A stretch of DNA of 64,000 nucleotides from Zanthoxylum bungeanum (GCA_019454045.1 SKCR01007819.1:248001-312000), one strand, 5' to 3'. Counted from the first letter of the stretch, positions 34,114 to 45,717 are shown. Notes: a model not told the origin generated them from the letters alone. A program made the numbers and translations.

Positions 34114-35826
34114 TGTAGGACACAGAAATCGGCAACGCTGTTCCAGACTCGCGGCCTGGTTGGGAGTATAAAGTAGCCCGCGGGGGACTAAACCGAAGAA
34201 CTAAAAATAGAGTCACCACCCAGTGTAAACTGGGAAAATGATTTAAGGCCGCACTCACCCCTCGCAAGGGAACACCTCAAACCATTCGGTTCGGAATGGT
34301 CCATTACTTATGCCACTTGTAATGAAATGATTTGTGCAATAACTTAACCAAATTTACATAACATATATATTCAAGACTAACCTAGATCTAGTTCGCGTTC
34401 ATAAAAATAAATCATATATCTAAGTTTGCATGCTTTAAAAGTAAGTCATCATAATGGCAAACACACGATAACACACAATAATCTCATGAGCATATTGAAT
34501 TATCAAACACGAAAAATAAATAACAATCTAAACATAAACATAAATTAAATTCCTATTGCGAAAGTAAATATCTAAATCATGCATAAGAAATAACATACTA
34601 ATGACTAAATCATGCTTAAGAATGAATAACATATTAACGATTAAATCATGCTCAAACGCAAAGTTGGATGAAACGAAATATATGTGTCTCTCAAGTGGTA
34701 CGTGGAGTTGTTTCCCGAGTACAGACCACACTACCGTCCATTCGGATTCGGTTATGGAATTTACGTCCGGGTTTCCATCTGATATACCGCAAGAGAGAAC
34801 ACATATTTCATTCATCCGAAGGTCATATCATGCACCAATCCACAATACTCATGCGAAGTAAAATAATATAATAAATAAAAACAAAAGAGAATAAATAAAA
34901 GGGGTGCCCTCAGGTCTAACCTCTTAAGTCGTCTCTCGGAAGTGCGCTACGCGGTTGTCGGAAGGGTTAATGCTCCGTAACTCCTCCGGTTCACAGGTTC
35001 AACATTTTCCTTCGTTGTTTCGCTGTTTGGGCTGCTGTTTTTACTCTGTTTTGCAGCTGTTTTTGCTGTATTTTCTGGTCACTGTTTTATGGTAAATAAT
35101 GGACTGTTTTATGGGGGTTTTGTGGTGAAATTAGATTGTTTTTAGAGGGCAAAATTCGGTGGTTCAGGTGTAGTGCAAGGGCTATTTTTGGTGGTTACGG
35201 TCAACATTCAGGGGCTATTTTTGGTGGTTGCTGGGGTAATTTTCAGGGGCTGTTTTCTGTGGTCTAGGGCTGTTTTCAGGGGGCTGTTTTCAGTGGGCAG
35301 GGGGCTGTGTTTCAGGGGCGATTTTTGGTGGTCATGGGCTGTGTTTCAGAGGCTGTTTTCGGTGGTCAGGGGCTATTTTTGGTGGTCCAATGGCTATTTG
35401 GAGCTGTGATTTTTGGTGAATGGAGGGGCAGTTTCAGGGGTGTATTCAATGATGATGCTTACTGTTTATGGGGTTGTTTTGGTGATGTTCCTTTGCTATT
35501 TTTGGGAGAGTGTTTCGGTGATGTTCCTTTGCTGTTTTAGGAGAGTGTTTCAGTGATGGTAGAGAGGAGGAGAAGAGAGAATTATTTGCTTTGTTTTTTT
35601 TGCTTTGGGCGTGAGTTGCTAGGGGAGTCAAGGGTTGAGTTTGTGTTTTAAAATAGAAATCCAACAAGCGAACCCGAAGCTAAGCAAACGAAGAAAATCC
35701 AACAAAGTACTGATTTCTGACTTTTCCCTTCCGACGTCCGTTTCCCGCGACTTCCACAATTTAAAAGGTAGTGTCTCTATATGAGACTCATCATCGGGAC
35801 TTACATGCAAAAATGTAGTGCCTACA
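34114..35826 (-). repeat. 3' LTR of the Tat element
   Basis: 1713 bp, TGTAGGACAC...GTGCCTACA. Nearly the same as 44021-45717 (1697 bp); differences are spread over substitutions and indels, most of them in the G-rich repeat block. No gene inside. Confidence 0.9.
35160..35425. repeat. G-rich minisatellite inside the Tat 3' LTR
   Basis: Repeats of GGGGCTATTTTTGGTGGTC-like units, 18-32 bp, on the + strand, with about ten units of varying spacing. Equivalent block at 45070-45310 in the other LTR with different unit number and spelling. The Trp/Phe/Val-rich ORFs here are translations of the repeat. Confidence 0.75.
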
Positions 35827-35842
35827 GTCGCCCCCACTTTGA
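35827..35842 (-). other. Polypurine tract of the Tat element
   Basis: On the - strand TCAAAGTGGGGGCGAC lies directly before the 3' LTR start TGTAGGCACT. Confidence 0.85.
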
Positions 35843-35964
35843 TAGGACTTGTGTAGTGTGTGACAATGAAAATCCTATCAAAGTTATGCAATGCATTTTT
35901 ACTTACCTGACTCGCCAGCTGCCACCTGACTTGCCTGCTACTTTGAACTGAGTTGATGATACAG

Positions 35965-36640
35965 TGGGCCTCGACCCTGGGACCCATCTCAATAACCGCA
36001 ACTGAAAACGGGGGCCTCGACTCTGGGACACATCCCAAAACCGCTGACAATATGGGTCACGACCCTGGGACGCATCCCAAAACTGGAACTGATGATGCAT
36101 GGAGCCATCGACCATGGGACGTATCCCAATAAGTGCAACCGACAATGGGGGCCTCGACCCACTGGGACGCATCCCAATACCGCTGACAATGTGGGTCACG
36201 ACCCTGGGACGCATCCCAAAACTGGAACTGATGATGTAGGGAGCCATCAACCCTGGGACGCATCCCAATAACTGCAACCGACAATGGGGGCCTCAACCTT
36301 GGGACGCATCCCAATATCATTGGTAATGTGGGTCATGACCCTGGGACGCATCCCAAAATTGGAACTGATGATGCAGGGAACCATCGACCCTAGAACGCAT
36401 CCCAAAACTGGAACTGATGATGTGGGCCACGACTCTGGGACTCATCCCCAAAACTGATGCTGATGTGGGCCTCGACCCTGGGACTCATCCCAAAAACAAT
36501 GCTGATGTGGGCCTCGACCCTGGGACTTATCCCCGAAACTGATACTGATGCTGATGTGGGCCTCGACCCTGGGACTCATCCCCAAAACTGATACTGATGC
36601 TGATGTGGGCCTCGACCCTGGGACTCATCCCCAAAACTGA
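35965..36640. repeat. Tandem repeats in the 3' UTR of the Tat element, about 15 units
   Basis: The core CTGGGACGCATCCC or CTGGGACTCATCCC recurs about every 40-50 bp at roughly 35978, 36022, 36066, 36113, 36162, 36204, 36252, 36300, 36341, 36391, 36434, 36479, 36520, 36570 and 36619. Two subfamilies are visible: the left nine units alternate GACAATG and GATGATG linkers; the right units carry GATGTGGGCCTCGACC. Tandem repeats at exactly this place are known for Tat and Ogre elements and can seed satellite DNA. Confidence 0.9.
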
Positions 36641-36841
36641 TATTCATATGTTGTTGCTTCTGGTTGGCTTGCATTTGCCGCTTTCTTCTTTTCTTCTTTG
36701 AAACCTGTGAATACAAAAAAAAAACACAAAACAAAACACAAAAAGAATGCAGATACTTTATGTGTATGCATGCATGCATGAATGGATTTCTTATTCCGTT
36801 GGGTTAGGTCTTCTGCCGGTGTCTCCTCGGTCTTCTTTTCC

Positions 36842-37117
36842 TCAGGTAAAATACTGCTTCAATCTATCCACGTTGATCGGCTCGGTGAACTCGTTCCCTT
36901 CCAAGTCTGACAGTCTCACTGCCCCATTTCCCATCACTTTCTGGACTATGTAGGGTCTTTCCCAATTGAGTCTGAACTTTCCTCTCGGATCCGTCATCGA
37001 CGGCTTCGACTGCTTAAGCACCAGATCACCATTTCTTATCTTAGTAGGACGCACCTTCTTGTTGAATGCTCGAGCCAACCTCTTCTGGTATAACTGCATA
37101 TGACACAGAGACTTCAT
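36842..37117 (-). pseudogene. Tat integrase C-terminal domain
   Basis: A 91-codon frame on the - strand: MQLYQKRLARAFNKKVRPT, RNGDLVLKQ, GKFRLNWERPYIVQKV, then the DLEGNEF and RLKQYF ending. It is the DNA-binding tail of the integrase, separated from the core by stops and a degraded stretch (37118-37330). It closes the pol region; the 3' UTR starts after it. Confidence 0.85.
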
Positions 37118-37329
37118 TCTCTTTTCATCCAGTAATGCTAACTATTCAAATCACTGGGAGGCCCATTCTTGTTCAGATAACTCTGCTTCTGCTAATACCC
37201 GCATGGACTTATCTCTACTTCTACTAGCAATACTGCTTCCATTCCAAAGACCAAATAGTAAAGTGTGGCTCATGTTGCTGTTCTCACTGATGTTCTGTAC
37301 CCCCACAGGGCGTACTGTAGTTTGTTAGC

Positions 37330-38229
37330 CTAATCTTTACAGCTTTCTGTCATATTGGCTAATATCTTCTTTACTGTCTTATTGGTTGCCTCGACTGCCC
37401 CATTTGCCTGCGGTCTGTAAGGTGACGACTTGTGATGTCCTATCCCATATCTCTGTAGCATTGCCTTTGTTTCCCCTTGAAACTGAACTCCGTTATCTGT
37501 CACTACATGATGCGGCATCCCATATCGACATATGATGTTTCGAGCTATGAACTTCACCATCTGCTTTACTGTGATGTTATGAAATGACTCGGCTTCCACC
37601 CATTTTGATAAGTAGTCCACTGCCACCACTATGAAACAATGTCCATTCGATGCATTCGGTCGAATCTCTACGATCATGTCAATTCCCCATGTTGAAAAAG
37701 GCCATGGCTCTGATAGCCCGTGTAACTCTGTGTGAGGCAGATGGTTCATATTACAATGTGTTTGACAATCATGAAAATGTTTTACCAGCTTCGCACAGTC
37801 TGTCTACATGGTCAACCAGTAGAAACATTGTCTTACAATCTTGCGAGACAAATTCAACCCATTCATGTGCGGTCCACATACCCCGGCATGTATTTCTTCC
37901 ATTACCTTCTGAGCTTCTTCTTTTCTTAAACACTTCAGCTGAATGCCATTTTTCTGCCTCTTGTATAGCTCTCCCTTCAAAATCACATACTGAGAAGCCA
38001 ACTTCTGAATGGCTATTCTGTCTTTTCTGCTTGCTCCTTCTGGGAGTTCTGTGTGTTCCAGGTATCGGTGAATATCATGGTACCAAGGTTTTCTGTCGTC
38101 GATCTCCACTTCCAAAACTCTTTCTATCTCATAAACAGGTCTGCTTGCTGTTGTCAGTACCAATGGTCTCATCACTAACTTCTCTGGATTTTCCCAAGTC
38201 GCTACGAGTGTAGCTAATGCGTCTGCCAT
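37330..38229 (-). pseudogene. Tat integrase zinc domain and catalytic core
   Basis: Two frames on the - strand (38229-37804, then 37749-37330) with a stop between them. The first carries the end of the second RNase H linker and the HHCC zinc finger, starting EIHAGVCGPHMNG. The finger closes with KHFHDCQTHC in the interval between the ORFs. The core keeps the acidic residues in TWGIDMI, VVTDNGVQF and PQANGAVEATNK. Long + strand ORFs over this stretch are antisense shadows. Broken, but all catalytic motifs are readable. Confidence 0.88.
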
Positions 38230-38262
38230 CTGATTCTCTTCTCGCGGGAAATGCTAAAACTT

Positions 38263-38600
38263 TCAATCAGGGATAGCATGTGCCAACTTTTTGAGGTGAA
38301 AAAGGTAAGGTTTTAACTGTTCTTCCTTCAATTCCCATTCTCTCTGCATCTGTCGGACTACCAACATCGAATCTCCGTAGACCTCCACGCTATCAGCCTT
38401 CAAGGCTATCAGTGTAGTCAATCCAAAAGCACATGCTTCATACTCGACCATGTTGTTAGTTACTCTGAACGTCAACCTCTTGGCCATAGGCAAGGTTTCT
38501 CATTCGGGGGTCACTATCACGATCCCAATTTCGGCTCCTTTGCAATTCACTGCTCTGTCGAAGTACATCTTCCATCCTTGAACTGTTATTGCTTGGATCT
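38263..38600 (-). pseudogene. Second (archaeal-like) RNase H of the Tat element
   Basis: On the - strand GWKMYFDRAVNCKGAEIGIV, a stop after VTPE, then LTFRVTNNMVEYEACAFGLT and ADSVEVYGDSMLVVRQMQ. This is the extra RNase H placed between the usual RNase H and the integrase in Tat and Ogre elements. In the first acidic motif D is followed by RAV where GA(V/S) is usual. Frame is broken once near 38496. Confidence 0.8.
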
Positions 38601-39087
38601 CTTCAACTGGGAATTCAAACTTGTACTGATCCCCTTCAATAGGTTGCAATGCCAGGCACTCTGCTATGGCTCGCCCTTTGATTACTTTGGAAGTGAGGTA
38701 CTCAATATCAAACTTTGTCAGCAACACTAACCATCTGCCCAACTTCCCTACTAGCGAAGGCACTGAATGTAGATATTTCAAGGGATTTTCCTTTGCCACC
38801 ACCTGGATCTTGTAAGATTGGAAGTAATGCCGCAATTTTCTGGACCCTCATACCACTGCTAGACAGATCTTCTCTATTTCTTGATAGCGAGCCTCATACG
38901 GGAGCATTTTCTTACTGAGATAGTAGACTGCATGCTCTACCCCCATCTCATCTGCCTGTACCATCATTGCCCTAGTGCTTCTGATTCTATGGCCAAATAC
39001 AGTACCAAGGGTTTGCCCGATCTTGGAGGTTTCAATACAGGAGGCTTTACCAAGTATTCTCTGATCTTGTTGAAGGCTGTTTGACAT
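38600..39087 (-). pseudogene. First RNase H of the Tat element
   Basis: The - strand shows the usual gypsy RNase H wording: HAVYYLSKKMLPYEARYQEI, KICLAVV, stop(s), then LRHYFQSYKIQVVAKENPLK and LGRWLVLLTKFDIEYL. It joins RT directly upstream and the second RNase H downstream. One stop and frame change separate its halves near 38840. Confidence 0.82.
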
Positions 39088-39905
39088 TGCTCATTCCATT
39101 TCACTGGTTGGTCTTTTCTCAGCAGTTTGAAGATAGGCTCACATACTGACGTCAACTTGGTGATGAACCGACTGATATACTGAATTTTCCTGAGGAATGC
39201 TCTAAGTTCTTTCTCAGTCTTCGGTGTGGGCATTTCGGTGATTGCTTTGATTTTCTCAGAGTCTACTTCTATCCCTCCCATTTCTACTGTATGTCCCAGT
39301 AATTTTCCTGATGTTACCCCAAACACACATTTCTTGGGATTAAGCCGCAAGTTATATTTGTCAACTCTCTGAAGGAACTTCTCCAGCACTTCTACATGCC
39401 CGGTTCTTGTCTCTGATTTCACCATCATGTCATCCATATATACTTCAATCTCTTTGTGCATCAAATCGTGGAATAATGTAGTGGCCATCCACTGATAAGT
39501 AGTTCCTGCATTCTTGAGCCCAAACGGCATTACCTTGTAACAATATGTGCCCCACTCGGTGACAAAGGCAGTCTTGTGCTTGTCTTCTTCAGCCATGAGA
39601 ACCTGATTGTATCCTGAAAACCCGTCTGCAAATGAATACATGGATGATAAAGCTGCACTATCAACTAGTACGTCTATATGAGGTAGAGGTAAATCATCTT
39701 TCGGGCAAGCCTTATTAAGATCTCTGTAATCCACACACATTCTGACCTTCCCGTCTTTCTTCGGCACTGGCACAATATTTTCCAACCACTCAGGATACTT
39801 CACTACTTCTAGGAACCCCACATCTATCTGTTTCTTGACTTCTTCTCTAACCTTCTCGGCCCACTCAGGTCTCATCCGTCGGAGTTTCTGTTTCATTGGC
39901 TTCAT
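38964..39905 (-). pseudogene. Tat reverse transcriptase
   Basis: A 313-codon uninterrupted frame on the - strand. Landmarks: KQKLRRMRPEWAEKV, VPVPKKDGKVRMCVDYRDLN, ADGFSGYNQVLMAEEDKHKT, MPFGLKNAGTTYQ, the catalytic VYMDDMMVKS and LGHTVEMGGIEVD. It includes palm and thumb and reaches into the connection (PVKWNEQCQTAFNKIREYL). RT itself is complete, but the frame stops upstream at 39950 and leaves frame downstream, so the polyprotein is not made as a unit. Confidence 0.92.
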
Positions 39906-39950
39906 ATTTGGGTAAGTTGGTATTGTATGCTGGGCGATGCTTCTGTCTAC

Positions 39951-40649
39951 TCAAGGCATGTCCTTATAGGACCAAGCAAATACCTTGGCATATTTGACTA
40001 ATATTTCTTCTAACTTCTCATGCTCCTCAGAGGTAACCTCACTTGCAATTAGAATTTCCTTGGGGCTCTCAGGTGTACCAAGGTTAAATGCATTTGTTTT
40101 GGTGGAGCTGATATCAAATATACTCAAGTCGTGTAATTTAAAAGGAAGAGACTTAGGCAAGTAAGCGAAATGATTGTCTTTATTAGTAGCAAATGCGGGA
40201 GTACACTCAAATAAATCAGGCAGATAAATATCCTCGTCATCTACAGACACTTCATCCTCCGCAACTGGGTTTTTCTCAGCCTCCTTATTCTCCTCGAGGG
40301 TTAGGATTTCCAGCTTCATCATCTCTTCTTCCCACTTATCTTCTTCCTTCGCAACTTCTTCCATCGGCGGTTTCTAACTCAGCACATCTTGGAAGATCTA
40401 AAACCCCGGTATCATGACCCCATTAACTTCTACTGGTTCGGGCTCCCCTTGATACCCCATAGCCTTCACAAAGCATTCCATCAGCTTCAACCCTTTCTTC
40501 TTGGCCTTCGGCTTATCCTCATCAGACTTGTACCCCAGTCCTCTCCGAGTGGTCTGCCCTTTAAAGTTTGGCAGGGTTCCTCCTACACCTGAACCTTTAC
40601 CCGGCTCGAACTTCATTTTCTCCATGATCCTTGCCACCTTAGGATCCAC
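39951..40649 (-). pseudogene. Tat protease-RT linker with G-patch-like segment
   Basis: Two - strand frames (40649-40398 and 40364-39951). The first carries IMEKMKFEPGKGSGVGG and TTRRGLGY, resembling a G-patch, followed by a Lys-rich tail. The second is acidic and ends in EEHEKLEEILVKYAKVFAWS and YKDMP, the usual run-in to gypsy RT. A stop separates them and another separates the second from RT. Confidence 0.6.
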
Positions 40650-40655
40650 CCATTC

Positions 40656-41347
40656 TTAAAAGGTTGCCGATACCTGGAACCTCGTGAAAAGTTGTATCTC
40701 TAAAGCACCCACAGCATTAACTACTTCAGCTTTAATGGTGATGATCTCTCCTCCGTATGGAAACTTGATGGCCTGATGCAGAGTGGAAGGCACGCCCCCA
40801 AGCTTGTGAAACCATGGCCTCCCCAACAATAAAGCAAAAGTAGCTGGGATGTCAAGCACAGTGAATTCAACCTCATCCTCAATCAGTCCCACCTTAACTA
40901 TTGCAGTGAAAGTGCCATCAACTCCTCGCTTACTGTCATCATATGCCTTGATAGTCATATTGGAGGGATCCAGATCCGTCGCCTTCATTCCCAATCTCAA
41001 TAGGATCTTCAAATGGCACACATTGATGGATGAGCCATCATCCACCATTACACAGGATGTCTTCCTTCCTCTTACTTCAGCTCTGATGAATAGTGGCTTA
41101 TTGTCACAGAAAAGGTTATTTCCTGCAAAGCCTCCTTCTGTACTGACCCCACAAACATTGTAGGATTAGCATCCTCTGGTACTATCATTTTGCTCAAGGC
41201 TTCAACCATAGCACGTCTGTGCCCCTGTGACGAACACAACAATTCCCAGATGCTGACATGTGCCTGTGTCTTCTTTAGCTGGCACAGCATTGCATCCCCT
41301 TCAGTATTATCCATATTTTCTGTCACTTCTCTCACTTCTGTTAACAC
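40656..41347 (-). pseudogene. Tat aspartic protease region
   Basis: Frames 41347-41072 and 41048-40656 on the - strand, offset by a frameshift. The active-site loop is VMVDDGSSINVCHLKIL with D-D-G-S around the catalytic Asp; the downstream flap and helix motif is LDIPATFALLLGRPWFHKLG. The upstream frame (HVSIWELLCSSQGHRRAMVE) is the linker that precedes protease in Tat elements. Disabled by the frameshift. Confidence 0.8.
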
Positions 41348-42709
41348 TTATTTACCCTTCTCAGCCGTATCACTGTAGAAACGCCAGATGCGTGTCATTC
41401 CTCTCACCTCTTCTTCATCACTACTGGAGAAGTCTTCCCAGAAATCCTTCCCCTGTTCTTTTTCATATTCGATGTTGCTATCCCAAATCCCCAGGCAAAA
41501 GGCTTGGTAGTCAAAGGATTTGAGGACAAGGCTTTCGGGTAGGCCCAAGCTTATCATATAGGTAGGTGGTGGGACAGAGTGATAATTTGGTAGGGGGTTT
41601 CAATGTGTGTTGGGTTGTTCTTTTTCGGGGTCGGGTATTTTTTGGGAGTCTATGAGATCCTGGATTTCATGGCGAAGGCGGGCGCAACTGTCAGTGTCAT
41701 GTCCTTTCTGTTGGTGGAAATGAAAATAGTGGTTCAGGTTGAGATGTGGTGGTGGAGGGTGTGGAAGTGGTTTGGTCTCTAAGGGTTTCAGAATTCCCTG
41801 TCTCTTTAATTTCTCCAGCTCCTTAGACAAGGGTCTACCCAGGTTGGAGAATCGCCGGTTTCGAATGGTAGCAATTTCAGCATAAACGGGCTTGGTGCCT
41901 GATGTTCTCCCAATGGGCCTCATGTTCAGGCTATAGAACTTTCTATTCTCAGCCTCTTCTTCCTCAATATCCATGACAGTTTCCTTCAACTGTCGAAAAT
42001 CAGTAATCATGGAGGTCATTCTCCTCAGCTTGCTATAAATAGAGGGCTTGGTGCCCTTGATGATCATCTTGATTTGATCCTTCTCCGAGGACCGAGTCTG
42101 CATCTTTAGAAGCTGGCTCCTCCAGCGGTCTACATACTCTTTGAAGCTCTCCTCCGGCTTCTGCTTGGTGTTCTCCAAATCACGGAGTGACAAGTCAATC
42201 TCCAAATCTGTAACATATTGACTCAGAAAAGCCTCTGCCAATGCTCTCAAATCATCTTTGACTTTCCTCTCAAGGCCATGATACCATACCACTGGTGCCC
42301 CCTCGAGCGACATCCCGAACATTTTCTGAACTTGGCGCTTTGATAGACCCACTGAACTCATGACTGAAACATACTGTCGGAGATGGACTATCGGATCCCA
42401 ATTCCCGTTGAACTTGGCCATATCAGACATCTTGAACTGAGCCGACAGCTGTTCTTAAAAATTCATTGCCTCATAATCTAGCAAGTCTTCATGTTTACCC
42501 CTTATTTTGCGGGTAACCGATTCTACCTGATCCCGGAGCTTCTGCAATTCTGCCTGAGACCCAATTATTCTTCCTACAACATATTCAGCCATGTCATCAT
42601 CAAAAGCGGGGATGTCATCCCCCAACCTGTTCAGAGGCTCCTCACACCTAACATTCTCAGAGTTTCCCCCAGCACGAGGCACAGCCATATTAGCCATAGC
42701 AGTAGTCAA
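41348..42709 (-). pseudogene. Tat gag
   Basis: Reading down the - strand from 42709, the first frame (84 codons) ends at a stop (42455-42457) and the same frame resumes at 42430 for 276 codons. The capsid-like part has KFNGNWDPIVHLRQYVSVMS, PEESFKEYVDRWRSQL and KPSIYSKLRRM. The zinc-knuckle position reads YFHFHQQKGHDTDSC, where the first Cys is replaced by Phe. A following in-line segment (41557-41348) is the acidic gag-protease spacer. One stop and the altered knuckle make it non-functional. Confidence 0.85.
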
Positions 42710-42950
42710 GGCTTGTAACTATTCAGTAACCTTGGTGAGATTGGTCTCCAACTGATCCATACGGGATACCTCGTTCTCTAATTCGCTCATGTTTGCTATC
42801 AGCCTTTTGATGAGTCTTCCCTCTTTCCTAACCCAACGAGAATCTATGGTGTCTTTTAAAATTCTCAGTCAGCATGTATGTGTGCAATGCATGGAATATA
42901 TAAGTCAGCATCTTGTCATTTTAAAGCTTCAATCACATTATTGCAAGGTG

Positions 42951-43520
42951 CAAACTTGTCCCAGTTGAAAAGGCCCAACAGGTTTACATTTTTGCGATAA
43001 CATGGCTAAACAACTTCAAATGATAAGGGGCCCAAACACAGGATGGCTCATCGGCATTTTAGAAACTCTTAGCCCAATTGTCATAAGATACGAACTCATC
43101 CCAGTTTAAATGGCCCAACAAGTTCGCCTTTCTGACAAGAATTCTAACTGAGTCCAAATGATGATGGTCCTAAGCATAAAGAAACAATTTCTACATAGTG
43201 GCCCATTGGCATTTTAGAAACTTTTAGCCCAATTTTCATAAGATACGAACTCATCCCAGTTTAAATGGCCCAACGAGTTCACATTTCTGACAAGAAGTCC
43301 AACTGAATCCAAATGATGATGGTCCTAAGCATAAGCATAAAGAAACAATTTCTACAGAGTGGCCCATCGGCATTTTAGAAACTTTTAGCCCAATTTTCAT
43401 AAGATACGAACTCATCCCAGTTTAAATGGCCCAACAAGTCCGCATTTCTGACAAGAAGTCCAACTGAATCCAAATGATGATGGTCCCTAAACACAAGTAC
43501 AAGGAAGTAGTTTCTACGTG
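42951..43520. repeat. Tandem repeats in the leader of the Tat element
   Basis: Three good copies start at AAACT(C/T)TTAGCCCAATT near 43063, 43218 and 43379 (periods 155 and 161 bp), plus a divergent copy from about 42951. Shared words include GATACGAACTCATCCCAG and CCAAATGATGATGGTCC. The rest of the leader (42710-42950 and 43521-44000) shows no gene. Confidence 0.8.
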
Positions 43521-44000
43521 TGGGTTTGCGAGAGTGTAGACAAAGGCTCTCGCTGGTGAAGGATTGTCCACAACTAGGTCTCCCCACTCAAGGGTTCGAG
43601 TGACCAAGTGAGCGCACCTTTTTTATACCTTACGGTATGTGCCAACGAGTTATGGTGCGTGACTGACTGTCAAATGGATTTCCTATTGAAGATTCCCCAT
43701 AGGGAGGGTGGAGCGAACTCTCTTAAATACCCAAACCTCTTAGGCTCTTATCGCCTTGGTGACAGGAATAAACAACAAGTCCTCCAAATTAGTCCATCAC
43801 GGTAAACTTCGGGTAAATGATTATCTAGGTGCCTTCACGGCTTTTCCTTATAGAAAGGTAGTGAATGAAGGAAGACATCAAACCATTACCAAGCTCTAAT
43901 AATGCCTTTGATTAAACATTTTTCAACCCACGGTAGACATGATTAAATAAAACACAAATCACAAACATTACAAGACATTATTTCGGGGCCGATTCTTTAT

Positions 44001-44017
44001 CCCCAGTGGAGTCGCCA
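44001..44017 (-). other. Primer-binding site of the Tat element (tRNA-Arg type)
   Basis: On the - strand TGGCGACTCCACTGGGG follows the LTR end after GTC. Its first ten bases are complementary to a tRNA 3' end GGAGTCG-CCA, as in plant tRNA-Arg; Tat/Ogre elements typically use tRNA-Arg. Confidence 0.7.
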
Positions 44018-44020
44018 GAC

Positions 44021-45717
44021 TGTAGGACACAGAAATCAGCGACGCTGTTCCAGGCTCGCGGCCTGGTTGGGAGTACAGAGTAGCCCGCGGGGGACTAAAT
44101 CGGAGAACTAAAATGGAGTCGCCACTGAGTGTGAACTGGGAAAATGATTTAAGGCCGCACTCACCCCTCGCAAGGGAATACCTCAAACCGTTGGGTTCGG
44201 AATGGTCCCTTACTTATGCCACTTGTAATGAAATGATTTGTACAATAACTTAACAGAATCTACATAACATATATATTCAAGAATAACCTAGATCTAGTTC
44301 GCTTTCATAAAAATAAATCCTATATCTAAGTTTGCATGCTTTAAAAGTAAGTCATCATAACGGCAAACACACGATAACACACAATAATCTCATGAGCATA
44401 TTGAATTATCAAACACGAAAAATAAATAACAATCTAAACATAAACATAAATTAAATTAAATTCCTATTGCGAAAGTAAATATCTAAATCATGCATAAGAA
44501 ATAACATACTAACGACTAAATCATGCTTAAGAATGAATAACATATTAACGATTAAATCATGCTCAAACACAAAGTTGGATGAAACGAAATATGTGTGTCT
44601 CTCAAGTGGTACGTGGAGTTGTTTCCCGAGTACAGACCACACTACCGTCCATTCGGATTCGGCTATGGAATTTACGTCAGGGTTTCCATCTGATATACCG
44701 CAAGAGAGAACACATATTTCATTCATCCGAAGGTCATATTATGCACCAATCCACAATACTCATGCGAAATAAAATAATATAATAAATAAAAACAAAAGAG
44801 AATAAATAAAAGGGGTGCCCTCAGGTCTAACCTCTTAAGTCATCTCTAGGAAGTGCGCTACGCGGTTGTCGGAAGGGTTGATGCTCTGCAACTCCTCCGG
44901 TTCACTGGTTCAACATTTTCCTTCGCTGTTTGGGCTGTTGTTTTTACTCTGTTTTACTGCTATTTCGCTGTATTTTCTTGTCACTATTTTACGGTAAATA
45001 AGGGACTATTTTATGGGGTTTTGTGGTGAAATTAGATTGTTTTAGAGAGCAGAATTCAGTGGTTCGGGTGTAGTGCAGGGGCTATTTTTTGGTGGTTACG
45101 GTGCAGCTTTCAGGGGCTGTTTTCGGTGGTTGCTGGGGTAATTTGTTTAGGGGCTATTTTCGGTGGTCAAGAGCTGTGTTTCAGGGGGCTGTTTTCAGTG
45201 GGCATGGGGCTGTGTTTCAGGGGCTATTTTCGGTGGTCAGGGGCTGTTTTTGGTGGTCAGGGGCTGTTTTCGGTGGTCCAAGGGCTGTTTGGAGCTGTGA
45301 TTTTCGGTGAATGGAGGGGCAGTTTCAGGGGTGTATTCGGTGATGATGCTTACTGTTTAGGGGGTGTTTTGGTGATGTTCCTCTGTTGTTTTTGGGTGAG
45401 TGTTTTGGTGATGTTCCTTTGCTGTTTTTGGAGAGTGTTTCGGTGATGGTAGAGATGAGGAGAATTGAGAATTATTTGCTTTGTTTTTTGTTGCTTTGGG
45501 CGTGAGTTGCTAGGGGAGTCAAGGGTTGAGTTTGTGCTTTAAAACAGAAATCCAACAAGCGAACCTGAAGCTAAGCAAACGAATAAAATCCAACAAAGTA
45601 CTGATTTCTGACTTTTCCCTTCCGACGTCTGTTTCCCGCGACTTCCACAACTTAAAAGGTAGTGTCTCCATATGAGACTCATCATCGAGACTTACATGCA
45701 AAAATGCAGTGCCTACA
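44021..45717 (-). repeat. 5' LTR of the Tat element
   Basis: 1697 bp, TGTAGGACAC...GTGCCTACA, pairing with 34114-35826. It contains its own version of the G-rich minisatellite (45070-45310). Right flank is the TSD copy TTGTG. Confidence 0.9.

Larger units (their letters stand above)
34114..45717 (-). mobile_element. Full-length, decayed Ty3/gypsy element of the Tat type
   Basis: An 11.6-kb element on the - strand with TSD TTGTG. Order on the - strand: 5' LTR (45717-44021), PBS, a leader with tandem repeats, gag, protease, linker, RT, RNase H, a second RNase H, integrase, a 3' UTR with tandem repeats, polypurine tract, 3' LTR (35826-34114). RT-before-integrase order marks it as Ty3/gypsy. The two RNase H domains, the 3' UTR tandem repeats and a tRNA-Arg-like PBS are hallmarks of the Tat/Ogre group. 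All ORFs are broken by frameshifts or stops. Confidence 0.9.

Noticed and set aside
35173..35540. Gly/Trp/Phe-rich ORFs.
   Set aside because: Translations of the G-rich minisatellite in the Tat LTR; the same happens at 45089-45446.
35965..36640. Regularly spaced repeats resembling a CRISPR array.
   Set aside because: Units vary, the spacers are themselves related, and the array lies in a plant retrotransposon 3' UTR.
37650..38213. 187-codon + strand ORF.
   Set aside because: Exactly antisense to the Tat integrase and RNase H linker; no own motifs.
36842..45717. Possible novel multi-gene system on the - strand.
   Set aside because: All frames resolve into the standard gag-pol order of a Tat-type gypsy element.
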